A stretch of 64,000 nucleotides of DNA from Peptococcaceae bacterium BICA1-7 (lineage in GTDB: Bacteria > Bacillota > Desulfotomaculia > Desulfotomaculales > Desulfocucumaceae), in the NCBI GenBank assembly GCA_000802095.1, contig JUEB01000026.1:620001-684000 (forward strand), in the 5' to 3' direction. Within the stretch, counting starts at the first letter, position 1; each line of letters opens with the position of its first letter. Made by a program: the position numbers and the translations under genes. A model generated the notes under the pieces. That model was not told where the DNA came from. It saw only the letters and a program-made list of their open reading frames with translations, and made no database searches. Positions 1 through 8,582 of this stretch are shown one piece after another.

Positions 1-877
1 CATGACTGTCCAGGTCAAACATTTCCATATAAACAGCAATCTCCCTCTGGGCAATGGTGGAGGACTGCAGGTCCGCACCCTGCTTAACAAGTATGTACTT
101 TTCCAGTATTTCTTCCTCTGCCGCCACCCAGCCTATCCTGTAGCCCGGGCAAAAGGTTTTTGAAAAGGTGCCCAAGAATATCACCAGCCCCTTTGTATCC
201 AGCGACTTCAGCGATTTTAGGCTTTGCCCCTCAAACCTCAGCTCTCCATAGGGATTGTCCTCGATAACAGGTATTTCATAGCGCCCTATTATTTCCATAA
301 ACTTTTCCCGGCGGTCCGCCGACCAGGTTCTTCCGGTGGGATTTTGGAAATCCGGTATTACATAGGCCATTTTAATCCTTTCGGTTTTTTCAATAATTCT
401 TTCCAGCTCTTCTGTAATCATGCCCCGGTCATCTGTGGGCACCTCGACAAACCTTGGCCCATAGGACATAAAGGCGTTAATGGCGCCCAGATAGGTGGGG
501 CTTTCACACAACACAACGTCTCCCTCGTTGAGCAGTATTTTTCCGGAAAAATCCAACCCCTGCTGAGATCCGCTGGTTATAAGCACTTTTTGATGAGTAA
601 CGGCAGTGCCAAATTTAGCATTCATTCTCTGGGCAATTTTTTGCCTTAAGGGCGTGAATCCTTCTGTAGTGGTATACTGCAGTGCCTGCCTGCCTGCCTC
701 CTCCAGCACTTTCCGGGCTACCACCTTCATCTCCTCCACCGGGAATAATTCAGGGGCGGGCAGCCCCCCCGCAAAGGATATAATATTGGGCTGCTCTGTT
801 ATTTTAAGTATTTCACGTATCTCAGAAGCCTTAATGCTGCTGATACGTCCGGCAAATGTAATGGCTATAGCAAACAC
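1..877 (-). CDS. PLP-dependent aminotransferase, 2-aminoadipate aminotransferase-like (3' end outside window)
   Basis: Fold-type I class I/II aminotransferase, cut by the left edge, so the C-terminal third is missing. Read on the minus strand it shows the family landmarks in order: FAGGLPAPELFP near the N-terminus, TSGSQQGLDF, VIPDFQNPTG, EDNPYGELRF and the PLP-lysine motif LGTFSKTFCPGYRIGW. It has no N-terminal winged helix, so it is a plain enzyme of the LysN/2-aminoadipate aminotransferase type, not a MocR. The start is placed at GTG 877 because the usual N-terminus (SSIKASEIREIL) follows it and no better in-frame start lies upstream; its ribosome binding site (GGGGG) is abnormally close. 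It diverges from a MocR regulator of the same superfamily across about 110 bp, so it is a plausible regulatory target. The substrate cannot be read from sequence. Confidence 0.88.
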   Translation of the reverse strand, partial: MFAIAITFAGRISSIKASEIREILKITEQPNIISFAGGLPAPELFPVEEMKVVARKVLEEAGRQALQYTTTEGFTPLRQKIAQRMNAKFGTAVTHQKVLITSGSQQGLDFSGKILLNEGDVVLCESPTYLGAINAFMSYGPRFVEVPTDDRGMITEELERIIEKTERIKMAYVIPDFQNPTGRTWSADRREKFMEIIGRYEIPVIEDNPYGELRFEGQSLKSLKSLDTKGLVIFLGTFSKTFCPGYRIGWVAAEEEILEKYILVKQGADLQSSTIAQREIAVYMEMFDLDSH

Positions 878-889
878 CCCCCGACTATT

Positions 890-972
890 GACAATAATTA
901 TTTTAAATAATATCCAGCAGGAAAAACATTGTAAATATCCAATTAATTATTATTGTCTATTAATTGGATATT
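890..972. promoter_or_regulatory. Divergent intergenic operator: 14-bp perfect inverted repeat plus outer TTATTGTC/GACAATAA pair
   Basis: Positions 934-947 (AATATCCAATTAAT) and 959-972 (ATTAATTGGATATT) are an exact 14-bp inverted repeat with an 11-nt spacer. A second inverted pair is GACAATAA at 890-897 and TTATTGTC at 950-957. The block lies between the divergent aminotransferase and MocR genes and ends just before the MocR ribosome binding site. Inference: binding sites for the adjacent MocR, which would autoregulate and control the aminotransferase. Confidence 0.6.
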
Positions 973-990
973 ACAGGAGTGTTTGCAATA

Positions 991-2496
991 ATGGATATAG
1001 CCAAATATTTCACCGGTATCAGGCTCAATAATTCACCAGGGAGTCCCCTGTACCAACAAATCGCGGAAATAGTCACTCAAAAAATAAAAAGCCGGGAGCT
1101 CCCGCCGGGGACAAGGCTTCTACCGGAGAGAGATCTGGCGGTACTCTTTGGGGTGAGCCGGACCACCGCCATCAACGCCTACCGCCTGCTGGAGCAGGAG
1201 GGGCTGGTCAGAACCAGGGTGGGCAGCGGCACTTACGTGGCCGATCAGCCTGCTGAGGAAAAGGAGGTTCCCTGGGCCCAGCTTTTTAAATCCTATAATC
1301 AGTCCTATGCCTCTTCTGTACTGAGAGAAATGGTTTCCGCCAGCTCCTCCCGGGCCGGGATTATTTCCTTTGCCACAGGGTCGCCGGACCCTCATTTTTT
1401 CCCTGTCCAGACCCTGGCCGATCTTTTCAGCAACCACATCAGCTCCGCCAGCAAGGCTGATTTTGGCTATATTCCCACTGACGGCTATGGCCCTTTGCGC
1501 TGGTCCATATGTGAAATGCTTAAGGGAAAAGGGATCACCTCCCGGCAGGAAGAGGTGATGGTGGTTTCCGGGTCCCAGCAGGGCCTGTATTTATTAAGCA
1601 AGGCCTTATTGGAGCCGGGCGACTACGTGGTGATGGAATCGCCCACCTTTCTGGGAGCAATTCAGGCCTTTCAGGCGGCAGGCGCCAAAATACTGGGCAT
1701 TGACCCATCGGATACCCACTATCTCTCACTTCTGGAGGACTATATAATTCGCTACCGGCCAAAATTTCTGTATATAATGCCCACCTTCCATAACCCCACG
1801 GGCAGTATGCTGCCGCTAAAAGATAGGCAGGACCTTCTGGCGCTGGCCGCCCGTCACCGCCTGGTGATAGTTGAGGACGACCCCTACGGAGACCTGTATT
1901 TCGAGAAGGCCCCTCCCCCTTCGCTAAAAGCCCTGGACTCATACGGAGGGGTGGTTTACCTGGGCACCTTTTCCAAGATACTCATTCCGGGGCTTAAAAT
2001 TGGCTATCTGGCCGCTCCGGCGATATTGATAAAAAAAATGTCCTTTGACAAGCAGTATGTGGACTTAAATTCTAACAATTTCACCCAGTGGCTGCTGCAC
2101 AGGTACCTGGAAGAGGGCTGGCTGGGCGGACACCTGGACATTGTCCGCAAGGAATACAAAAAACGCCGTGACGCAATGGCCAGGGCGCTCAGACGTTTTT
2201 GCGAGGGTGTGGAGTTTGATTTTCCCGGGGGAGGCTATTATATCTGGTGCAGATTAAAGGAAGAGGGGACGGTCAGCAGGCTTTTGCACGAGGCAGTTAA
2301 AAATGGCATCTCCTTTGTGCCGGGAGACGCTTTTTACGCCTCGGCGGCACTGGATAAAGAGTTCCGCCTCTGCTTCGCCACCCATGATGAGGCTGTTATC
2401 ACAGAAGGGGTGCGTCGCCTGGGCAAGGCCCTGTCCGCTGTCAAAAAAGAAGAAAAAGAATCCCCCCGGCCCTTGCCGGCCCCTCCTATCGTTTGA
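991..2496 (+). CDS. MocR-family transcriptional regulator (GntR winged helix fused to aminotransferase domain)
   Basis: About 501 aa. Residues 10-85 are a GntR-type winged helix-turn-helix (GSPLYQQIAEIV, LLPERDLAVLFGVSRTTAINAYRLLEQEGLV, GSGTYV), followed by a full fold-type I aminotransferase domain with TDGYGPLRW, VSGSQQGLYLL, MPTFHNPTG, EDDPYGDLYF and the PLP-lysine motif YLGTFSKILIPGLKIGYL. MocR proteins are PLP-sensing regulators. ATG 991 is preferred (AGGAG at 974-978, 12 nt upstream); an upstream TTG at 964 would lie inside the inverted-repeat operator. It is divergent from an aminotransferase and convergent with a YczE-type membrane protein, a partner often found beside MocR genes in Firmicutes. 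The effector is unknown. Confidence 0.93.
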   Translation: MDIAKYFTGIRLNNSPGSPLYQQIAEIVTQKIKSRELPPGTRLLPERDLAVLFGVSRTTAINAYRLLEQEGLVRTRVGSGTYVADQPAEEKEVPWAQLFKSYNQSYASSVLREMVSASSSRAGIISFATGSPDPHFFPVQTLADLFSNHISSASKADFGYIPTDGYGPLRWSICEMLKGKGITSRQEEVMVVSGSQQGLYLLSKALLEPGDYVVMESPTFLGAIQAFQAAGAKILGIDPSDTHYLSLLEDYIIRYRPKFLYIMPTFHNPTGSMLPLKDRQDLLALAARHRLVIVEDDPYGDLYFEKAPPPSLKALDSYGGVVYLGTFSKILIPGLKIGYLAAPAILIKKMSFDKQYVDLNSNNFTQWLLHRYLEEGWLGGHLDIVRKEYKKRRDAMARALRRFCEGVEFDFPGGGYYIWCRLKEEGTVSRLLHEAVKNGISFVPGDAFYASAALDKEFRLCFATHDEAVITEGVRRLGKALSAVKKEEKESPRPLPAPPIV

Positions 2497-2505
2497 GCTG
2501 ACTGA

Positions 2506-3198
2506 CTAGTTTTTATTTACCGCGCCCTGCCCCACATCCGGATTAAGACTGGCTGCGCTGGCGATAAACCACTCCTGCAGACCACACCGGCAAAAAAGGC
2601 TTAAAAACAATTCTGAAGAAAACCCTATGGTCAGTGAAAAGGCCACGGTGCCCAGGCCAACCGGCCCACCCAGGAGAAAGCCCAGCAGTGTTACCGCAAC
2701 TTCAATTATTGTTCGCACCACCCCAATCCGCCAGCCGGTTATGTGGTGCAGACCCATCATCAGGCTGTCCCTGGGGCCGGTGCCCATATTGGCAGTGATA
2801 TAGACGCCGGTGGCCAGGCCGCAGGATAGAACCCCCACCACCAGATACAAAGAGCGCGCAAGGTAGTCATCAGCCTCAGGAATCCATCCCCCGGCAATTA
2901 TGAGATCGGTGAAAACCCCTATAAAAATCATATTCAGAATAGTTCCAGACCGGGGTCTTACGCCCATGGGCAAAGATATAGCGATACAAAGAAACCCTGC
3001 CCCGATCATTATCTGGCCAAAGGTAAAGGGCAGGTAATTGGCAGCGCCAAGGTGAAAAACATCCCAGGGGCTGACACCCAGTCCGGCCTTTACCACCAAA
3101 ACTATGGACAGTCCGTAAATAAAAAACCCCAGCATTAGCCAGGACAGCTGCAGCGTATAAAAAAGAATTTTTTTGATGCCAACAACCCCATTTCGCAT
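2506..3198 (-). CDS. YczE/YyaS/YitT-type integral membrane protein
   Basis: About 230 aa with five or six hydrophobic helices. It carries the YczE-like signatures KAGLGVSPWDVFHLG after the first helix and ANMGTGPRDSLMMGLHHITG in the middle. The family is found next to MocR/GntR regulators in many Firmicutes (B. subtilis yczE-ycxD is the known case), and here the neighbour at 991-2496 is exactly such a regulator, arranged tail to tail. Function in this family is poorly defined; transport is inferred from topology. Two starts are possible, GTG 3204 and ATG 3198; neither has a clear ribosome binding site and ATG is chosen. The 9-bp gap to the MocR stop shows no obvious terminator. Confidence 0.8.
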   Translation of the reverse strand: MRNGVVGIKKILFYTLQLSWLMLGFFIYGLSIVLVVKAGLGVSPWDVFHLGAANYLPFTFGQIMIGAGFLCIAISLPMGVRPRSGTILNMIFIGVFTDLIIAGGWIPEADDYLARSLYLVVGVLSCGLATGVYITANMGTGPRDSLMMGLHHITGWRIGVVRTIIEVAVTLLGFLLGGPVGLGTVAFSLTIGFSSELFLSLFCRCGLQEWFIASAASLNPDVGQGAVNKN

Positions 3199-3331
3199 AA
3201 TCACAAGTTATATTTTAATATAGAACCGCCCTTAAAAAAAGTAATAGCCTTTTATTTTTTTGTAACCTTTTGCCTTCACCAACAGTCTAACCAACAGTCT
3301 AACCGAAAGATAAAAAAAGGAGGCTGATCAC

Positions 3332-3766
3332 ATGAAAACAGCAGCTGATATTGCTATGGTGGGGCCCTGCGGAATTTATTGCGGCGACTGCGAGTGCCAC
3401 AAGGCCAAGGATAACCCCAATTTACTGGAGTACCTGGTCACTAAAGGAATCAAAAGAGAAAAATTACCCTGTCCCGGCTGCAGATCACTGAAAGGGAATT
3501 GCCCGGCCCTCGGCTCTACCTGTGAAACATACACCTGCGCCTCAGACCGTGGCATTGACTTCTGCTTCCAATGTCCGGAATTTCCCTGCGCCAGATTAAA
3601 CCCTGCGGCTGACAGGGCCAGTGTTCTGCCCCACAACATCAAAGTATTCAACCTGTGCTGCATCCAGCAGCAGGGCCTTGACAAATGGCTGGAAAAAGCG
3701 CCGGAAATAAAGCAAAAATACTTCCGCGGCAAAATGATCATTGGCAAAGGACCTCAGCTGGAATAG
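3332..3766 (+). CDS. DUF3795 cysteine-rich protein
   Basis: 144 aa with a typical DUF3795 pattern: N-terminal GPCGIYCGDCECHKA, then PCPGCRS, C-x6-C-x3-C-x3-C spacings and DFCFQCPEFPCARL. About a dozen cysteines in CxxC-like pairs suggest metal or FeS binding, but no activity is established for the family. The start ATG is supported by AAAGGAGG about 8 nt upstream. It stands alone: the YczE gene diverges upstream and a decayed gene lies downstream on the other strand. Not recognised beyond the domain family. Confidence 0.85.
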   Translation: MKTAADIAMVGPCGIYCGDCECHKAKDNPNLLEYLVTKGIKREKLPCPGCRSLKGNCPALGSTCETYTCASDRGIDFCFQCPEFPCARLNPAADRASVLPHNIKVFNLCCIQQQGLDKWLEKAPEIKQKYFRGKMIIGKGPQLE

Positions 3767-3805
3767 CCTCCTGGCCCATTTTACCCCTTAGCTTCCCGGT
3801 GCCAA

Positions 3806-4046
3806 TTATACCCCATAATTGTTTTCAGTTCCCTTTTTGACTACCTTTCCAGGGACGTTTTTAAGCAGGCTTCCAACGAATTGCACTGATTTAGGGGCTT
3901 TCATCCTGGCCATGTCTGTTTGCAGTATTCAATCAGCTCGGCCTGGGTCAAGCCCTCCCCTTCCTTACAAGTCATTTTTCCTGTCCATAATATAATAAGC
4001 CACTCTTCATCAGTCTTTTCCATGTCCCGGTGTACAATCACCTGTC
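3806..4046 (-). pseudogene. Decayed acyl-CoA synthetase (AMP-binding) C-terminal remnant
   Basis: On the minus strand, in three shifting frames, one can read LYTG-DMEKTDEE, AYYIMDRKNDL, KEGEGLTQAELIEYCKQ and ARMKAPKSVQFVGSLLKNV followed by PGKVVKK. These are the C-terminal motifs of fatty-acyl-CoA/AMP-dependent ligases in the correct order. The stretch between the DRKND loop and KEGEGLT (normally about 50 residues with the GG-N-YP motif) is deleted, and single-base indels break the frame at least twice. No upstream part of the gene is present, so this is a relic. It fills most of the gap between the DUF3795 and NptA genes. Confidence 0.75.
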
Positions 4047-4232
4047 AACATTCTTTTCTTTAGACATAAATGCACATCCTCCCATGAACAAAGAGCCATA
4101 GTGTTTAAAAGTATAAGGAAATGCCCGTAATTTTGGATTCTCACTGATGACTTCTGAATTCAAACCACTAAGTATTTCCATATTTACTATTTATAGAGCA
4201 GAGGAAGGGAATACCTTTAAATATTATGGTAG

Positions 4233-4299
4233 TGTTAAAGATTTTAATTATTTGTTAAGCTAATGTTAAATAGCTGAATAAAAAAATTGAATTTGTTAA
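4233..4299 (+). promoter_or_regulatory. Candidate PhoP box: four TGTTAA repeats upstream of the Na/Pi cotransporter
   Basis: TGTTAA occurs at 4233, 4253, 4264 and 4294; the middle pair is exactly 11 bp apart. In Bacillus the PhoP response regulator binds TTAACA-like direct repeats at 11-bp spacing, of which TGTTAA is the complement. The downstream gene is a phosphate cotransporter, so phosphate control is a natural reading. The outer two copies are off the strict 11-bp register (20 and 30 bp). Confidence 0.5.
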
Positions 4300-4336
4300 A
4301 ATAGATTAGGAGTTTAAACACATTGGAGGATGTACA

Positions 4337-6076
4337 ATGTCGCTTTCCATGGAGCAGATGCTCTTTTATGCTTTTGGTGGCCTGGGAATATTCCTTTTCG
4401 GTATCAGGTACATGTCTGAAGGACTCCAGAATACAGCTGGAGACCGAATGAGAAGCTTTTTGGAAAAGGGTACCAAGACACCTCTGCGGGGCGTAATTAC
4501 AGGTGCGCTTGTTACTGCTCTTATCCAAAGCAGTAGTGGCACCACTGTTCTTACGGTAGGTCTGGTGAACGCCGGCCTTCTTTCTTTGCGCCAGGCCATC
4601 GGCGTTATTATGGGGGCCAATATCGGGACCACAATGACAGCATATTTAATTGGTTTTAAGCTGGAGGAATATGCACTGCCCATTATTGCCCTGGGCGTTT
4701 TAATGCTGTTCTTCATAAAGAATAAAAAAATTGCCAATATAGGTCAAATAATATTTGGGTTCGGAATGCTCTTTTACGGCATGGATATAATGGGAACAGG
4801 CTTAAAACCCTTAAAAGAACTGGATGTCTTTTTAAATCTAATGACCAGCGTTGAAAGCAATCCCTTGCTGGGTGTGGCCATTGGAACTATTTTTACCCTG
4901 ATAGTCCAGAGCAGCAGCGCTACCATTGGGGTGCTGCAGGAGCTTGCGGATCAGGGTGCGGTAATGTACCACCAGGCTGTGCCCATTTTATTCGGAGATA
5001 ACATCGGCACTACTGTAACCGCCCTGTTGGCCGCCATCGGCACCTCGGTGGCTGCCAGGCGGGCCGCCCTGACTCATACTCTTTTTAATATAAGCGGCAC
5101 CATCATCTTTTTGCCACTATTTCTGCTGGGAATATTCCCGGAGATCATACGGCTGACCACAAATTATGTATTTGTTCTTATACCTGGGTTTGAAGGCACC
5201 TGGGAAACATTGAACATTAAAATGCAAATAGCCCAGACCCACGGAATGTTCAATATTACCAACACCCTGATACAGCTCCCCTTTGTTTCTTATCTGGCCT
5301 GGGCCGTAACCAAACTGGTTCCCGGCCAGGATGCCCAGTTTAACATGGAGCCGCGGTTTTTGGAACCCAGACTGCTCAGTAACCCATCGGTGGCCCTGGG
5401 ACAGGCTTTACAGGAAACATTGCGAATGGGCAGACATTCCAGGGAGTTTTTTGGCCAGTCGGTGCAATTTTTCTTTAATCCGGGCGGCAAGGATTTAAAC
5501 CCCATGTACCTGGAGCAGAAGGAGGAATTGATTGACCGTCTTGATGGAAGAATTACTGACTATATAGTAAAGCTTTCTGCAGATAAAAAAATGTCGGAGG
5601 AGCAGTCCAATTACGCATCTATTCTCCTTCAGGCGGTGGGCGACCTGGAGAGGATTGGTGACCATGCGGACAATATTGTTGAATTGGCAGTTTACGGTAA
5701 AGAAAACAACCTAAACTTTTCCGATGAGGCCCAGGCCAGTATCCGGTCATTGGCCGAACTCACCGAGCAAACACTTAACATGGCACTGACCGCCCTGGAG
5801 AACCGTGATTATACCCTGGCCCGAAAGGTTATAAAAAATGAGGTCATTATTGATAATCTTGAAAGGGAATTTCGCTATGGCCATATTATGAGACTCAATG
5901 AAGGGATCTGTTCCGGTGCTGAAGGTCCGGTATTTTTGGACATACTCAGCAATATGGAGCGGGTTGGAGACCATGCCGTAAATATAGCGGAGTACGTCCT
6001 TGGAGATATGGGGGCAATAGAGAGGCAAAAAGTAAAGGCAGCCAGCAAAGCAATGGCAGTGGATGATAATTTATAG
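4337..6076 (+). CDS. Na/Pi cotransporter family protein (NptA/PhoU fusion)
   Basis: 579 aa. Residues 10-330 form the Na/Pi-cotransporter (SLC34-like) membrane domain, with two inverted halves each holding the QSSS motif (LIQSSSGTTVLTVG and LIVQSSSATIGVL) and matching GANIGTTMTA and GDNIGTTVTA loops. Residues 370-560 form a cytoplasmic PhoU-like helical domain (LLQAVGDLERIGDHADNIVE, LSNMERVGDHAVNIAEYVL). The family takes up phosphate with sodium; the PhoU part is thought to regulate it. The start follows GGAGG at a good distance. It is monocistronic: TGTTAA repeats upstream suggest phosphate control and a hairpin terminator follows directly. Confidence 0.95.
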   Translation: MSLSMEQMLFYAFGGLGIFLFGIRYMSEGLQNTAGDRMRSFLEKGTKTPLRGVITGALVTALIQSSSGTTVLTVGLVNAGLLSLRQAIGVIMGANIGTTMTAYLIGFKLEEYALPIIALGVLMLFFIKNKKIANIGQIIFGFGMLFYGMDIMGTGLKPLKELDVFLNLMTSVESNPLLGVAIGTIFTLIVQSSSATIGVLQELADQGAVMYHQAVPILFGDNIGTTVTALLAAIGTSVAARRAALTHTLFNISGTIIFLPLFLLGIFPEIIRLTTNYVFVLIPGFEGTWETLNIKMQIAQTHGMFNITNTLIQLPFVSYLAWAVTKLVPGQDAQFNMEPRFLEPRLLSNPSVALGQALQETLRMGRHSREFFGQSVQFFFNPGGKDLNPMYLEQKEELIDRLDGRITDYIVKLSADKKMSEEQSNYASILLQAVGDLERIGDHADNIVELAVYGKENNLNFSDEAQASIRSLAELTEQTLNMALTALENRDYTLARKVIKNEVIIDNLEREFRYGHIMRLNEGICSGAEGPVFLDILSNMERVGDHAVNIAEYVLGDMGAIERQKVKAASKAMAVDDNL

Positions 6077-6094
6077 GAAGTCATTTCATTTCTT

Positions 6095-6130
6095 AGGCTT
6101 GGAATAACTTTACCCCCAAGCCTGTTTTTC
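6095..6130 (+). terminator. Intrinsic terminator after the Na/Pi cotransporter
   Basis: Stem AGGCTTGG (6095-6102) pairs with CCAAGCCT (6116-6123), followed by GTTTTTC. It starts 18 bp after the stop codon. Confidence 0.8.
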
Positions 6131-6289
6131 GGGCCCACCAAGGTAATGTGCCCTGTCACGGGGATGGCAGTTAGATTCCCGTATACCTTTTATCCACGAT
6201 ACTCAGGCACTTTATCTGGGCTCCCAGAAACACATCCCCGGTATCCACCGGCCCTCCTTCCACGCACATGAACTGCACCCTTCCTTGAC

Positions 6290-6320
6290 TGACGATAATA
6301 TAGTCACTATACTATCGTCA
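6290..6320. other. 31-bp near-perfect palindrome
   Basis: TGACGATA at 6290-6297 and TATCGTCA at 6313-6320 enclose ATATAGTCACTATAC. Every base pair around the centre at 6305 matches except one. There is no T-tract, so it is not a terminator. It lies about 115 bp upstream of the TTG-start gene at 6436. The flanking 6131-6289 also reads open on the minus strand without a recognisable product. It could be a dimeric operator, a cruciform or an element end. Confidence 0.6.
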
Positions 6321-6435
6321 ACAACCCTGGACGGCATGTCTAATGTAAAGGGCTGGCCCCACTTTGGGGCACTAATGAGAACCCCGCATCTTTGACAATA
6401 TTATTTTCCCGTTGCATTAGAAAGGAGTTCCTTGA

Positions 6436-6921
6436 TTGAAGATATTCACCAGATCAAAGCACATGACCTGTGATAAAACAGCGGATAACCTGCTGGAGGC
6501 CAGGTCAGGTCTCATAGACACCATTCACGAAATAGAGCTGCTGATAATTCTGGACCTTGAGAAAAGGGAAATACTGAAAGCTTCTGCCGTCCTTTTAAGG
6601 GCTCCCTACAGCTTCTGCTCCGAAACGGCCAAGCGGGCAGCAAATCTGGCCGGACTTAAAATTGACCAGAAAAAAATAAGCTCTGCCATAAATGAGCTGG
6701 TTGGTGGGCCCCAGGGCTGCTCCCATCTTTATGACCTTTCCATGGAAGCAGTTAAAGCTATAAGGCAAAGCCTTAAAGCCTTCACCCCGGGAAATAAGGA
6801 GGAACGAATTGATTATTTTGACAGCTTACACCACGGCACCTGCCATGCCCACAGCCACTCACTGGAAGAAAAAAAGAAAGTGTACATGCTCCCCAATATT
6901 ATTATAGACAGAAGAAACTGA
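6436..6921 (+). CDS. DUF2889-like protein
   Basis: 161 aa, cytoplasmic. The central and C-terminal part has the pattern of DUF2889: a variable helical region, then VGGPQGCSHLYDLSMEAV (family core G-P-x-GC-x-HL-x-EL) and a C-terminal His-rich segment (HHGTCHAHSHS). The function of the family is unknown. The TTG start is chosen because AAAGGAG (6421-6427) sits 8 nt upstream; no ATG occurs before residue 10. A 31-bp palindrome lies about 115 bp upstream. It is convergent with the gene at 6949-8556, with a shared hairpin between them. Confidence 0.7.
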   Translation: MKIFTRSKHMTCDKTADNLLEARSGLIDTIHEIELLIILDLEKREILKASAVLLRAPYSFCSETAKRAANLAGLKIDQKKISSAINELVGGPQGCSHLYDLSMEAVKAIRQSLKAFTPGNKEERIDYFDSLHHGTCHAHSHSLEEKKKVYMLPNIIIDRRN

Positions 6922-6922
6922 C

Positions 6923-6948
6923 CTGCCGGTATATTAAAATACCGGCAG
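6923..6948. terminator. Hairpin between convergent genes
   Basis: CTGCCGGTAT (6923-6932) and ATACCGGCAG (6939-6948) form a perfect 10-bp stem with a 6-nt loop. It lies exactly between the stop codons of the two convergent genes. T-tracts are weak on both sides, so the call as a bidirectional terminator is inferred from position. Confidence 0.6.
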
Positions 6949-8556
6949 TTATCTCCATATAAGGGTACTTTTGTATTTGGGCGTTTGAAGCACATCAAAA
7001 CCAATTATCACCAGCATCCTATTATTCAGCAATGCCTCATTGGCCAGCTTAAGAGGAGCATCCCCATTTGCAACCGGAACAGGTTGAGTCTTTATATTTG
7101 CCAGTTGGTGCTGTAAAATATCTTCTTTTGTCACCCAGTTTCCCATATTTTGTGATGTCGCGTTAACCCACCGGGTTACTTTTGGCAGCAGATCAATAAT
7201 ATCCAGCACCGGTGTTTCTTTTGGATAGTAAATGCAAACAATGTTAGCTGTATAATTGCCGGGGCGAGGCTCCGTCCGGTATAAGCGAATTGAGTTAACG
7301 CCCTGGGAGTTCTTAATAGAAGTAAAGTCACTCTCCTTTAACTCTGAAACTTCACTCACACCAAGGTCGTTGAGGTTCTTATCCGGAGGTCCCCATAAGA
7401 AATTTTGTTTTTCAGCTGATAATGCTCCAATCACATCCAGAAAACCCAAGGTTTCTCCCGTACCGTCCAAATCAGCATGTTCCGCTCCGGGATAGAGACT
7501 AAATCCGCCCTCGCCCTCAATATAGAAATTCTCAAATTTACTTATTAATATTTTTTCCATAAGTTTTCTGGCGCTGTCTTTGTTTTCGGGAGAAGCGCCG
7601 CTCCACAAATATCTTGTCAGCAGTCTTGTGCCCCGGTTCATTACCAGTGTCCATTCATGCAGTTCATCCAAATCTTCCGGCATGGGCCCGGAAAGTCTGT
7701 GAAGCGTTGACGCGAATATCTCATCTTTATACCGAAAAGGAAACTCAGGGTGGCGATTATTGCCTTGCCTATCTGCAAACAGCTTGATGATCTTTTCAGT
7801 AGCTACTAAATCTCCTGAGTTCAACAGTTCTCCGCTGCTTCTCAATTTGGGACCCCAATAGCCCGTTTTGCTGTCCTGATTGTCGTAAAACCACTGTAGC
7901 AGAGCTTTTTTCCACTCCGGAGAAAAATTGTATAAACCAAGGCGTTCCATGTCCCCGGGATAATAGATTGATGCAGCTAGTTCAGCCGCCTCAACATATG
8001 GAGACCTGAAGTTTGCGCCTATTCTTCCCACCGTTGATAAATCATCCAAGAATGCTTTGAGTTTTTCCGGAGTGTTGATCTCGTCTAAAAACTTCAACGG
8101 GTATTTCAGGCGGAGAGGTTCGCCAACCTCCTGGGACAGCAGTTCAATATAAGAAATTACGTTCAAGGTACCGCCGATGTATGCGAAAAGAGGATAATTG
8201 TCGTCCATGAAGGCGCCTGTTTTGGGATTTTGCCGACTTAAGTAAAATTCCAGCTTCTCTTTTTTATTGGCAAATTTAGGCTCCTTAATCAGGCCTTCTC
8301 TGGACTTTAACTGTTTATGTATTTGGTTAATCCGGGAAAATGCCGTAATATATTGGCCTTTATCAAGATAATAGGCGCATCCCAGCATTTTAAACTCAAA
8401 TTCGGCCATATAGTAACCTTCAAGCTTAAGCTCTTCGTTTAATTTAAAAATCTCCCGTACTTGCGTATTAACGGCATTTTTGACATATAACCCCGTTCCA
8501 GTTAAGATAATCGCCACAATTACAGTTATGACAGCAATTAGTCGCTTTCTTCTCAT
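6949..8556 (-). CDS. Membrane-anchored protein of unknown function, possible alpha/alpha-toroid fold
   Basis: 535 aa. The start is ATG 8556, because AAGGAGGT lies just upstream; a longer frame into the dedA gene has no support. Residues 4-27 are one transmembrane anchor after a basic MRRKR, so the rest should be extracytoplasmic. The body contains repeats resembling those of prenyltransferase/terpene-cyclase-like toroids (RQNPKTGAFMDD near 110, NQDSKTGYWGP near 240), but no catalytic motif that I recognise. There are few cysteines and no lipobox. It is the last gene of a run behind a phospholipid-methyltransferase-like protein and DedA, so a role at the membrane or envelope is plausible. I do not recognise the family. 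Confidence 0.75.
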   Translation of the reverse strand: MRRKRLIAVITVIVAIILTGTGLYVKNAVNTQVREIFKLNEELKLEGYYMAEFEFKMLGCAYYLDKGQYITAFSRINQIHKQLKSREGLIKEPKFANKKEKLEFYLSRQNPKTGAFMDDNYPLFAYIGGTLNVISYIELLSQEVGEPLRLKYPLKFLDEINTPEKLKAFLDDLSTVGRIGANFRSPYVEAAELAASIYYPGDMERLGLYNFSPEWKKALLQWFYDNQDSKTGYWGPKLRSSGELLNSGDLVATEKIIKLFADRQGNNRHPEFPFRYKDEIFASTLHRLSGPMPEDLDELHEWTLVMNRGTRLLTRYLWSGASPENKDSARKLMEKILISKFENFYIEGEGGFSLYPGAEHADLDGTGETLGFLDVIGALSAEKQNFLWGPPDKNLNDLGVSEVSELKESDFTSIKNSQGVNSIRLYRTEPRPGNYTANIVCIYYPKETPVLDIIDLLPKVTRWVNATSQNMGNWVTKEDILQHQLANIKTQPVPVANGDAPLKLANEALLNNRMLVIIGFDVLQTPKYKSTLIWR

Positions 8557-8582
8557 AATAACCTCCTTATTGATTGGACTCT

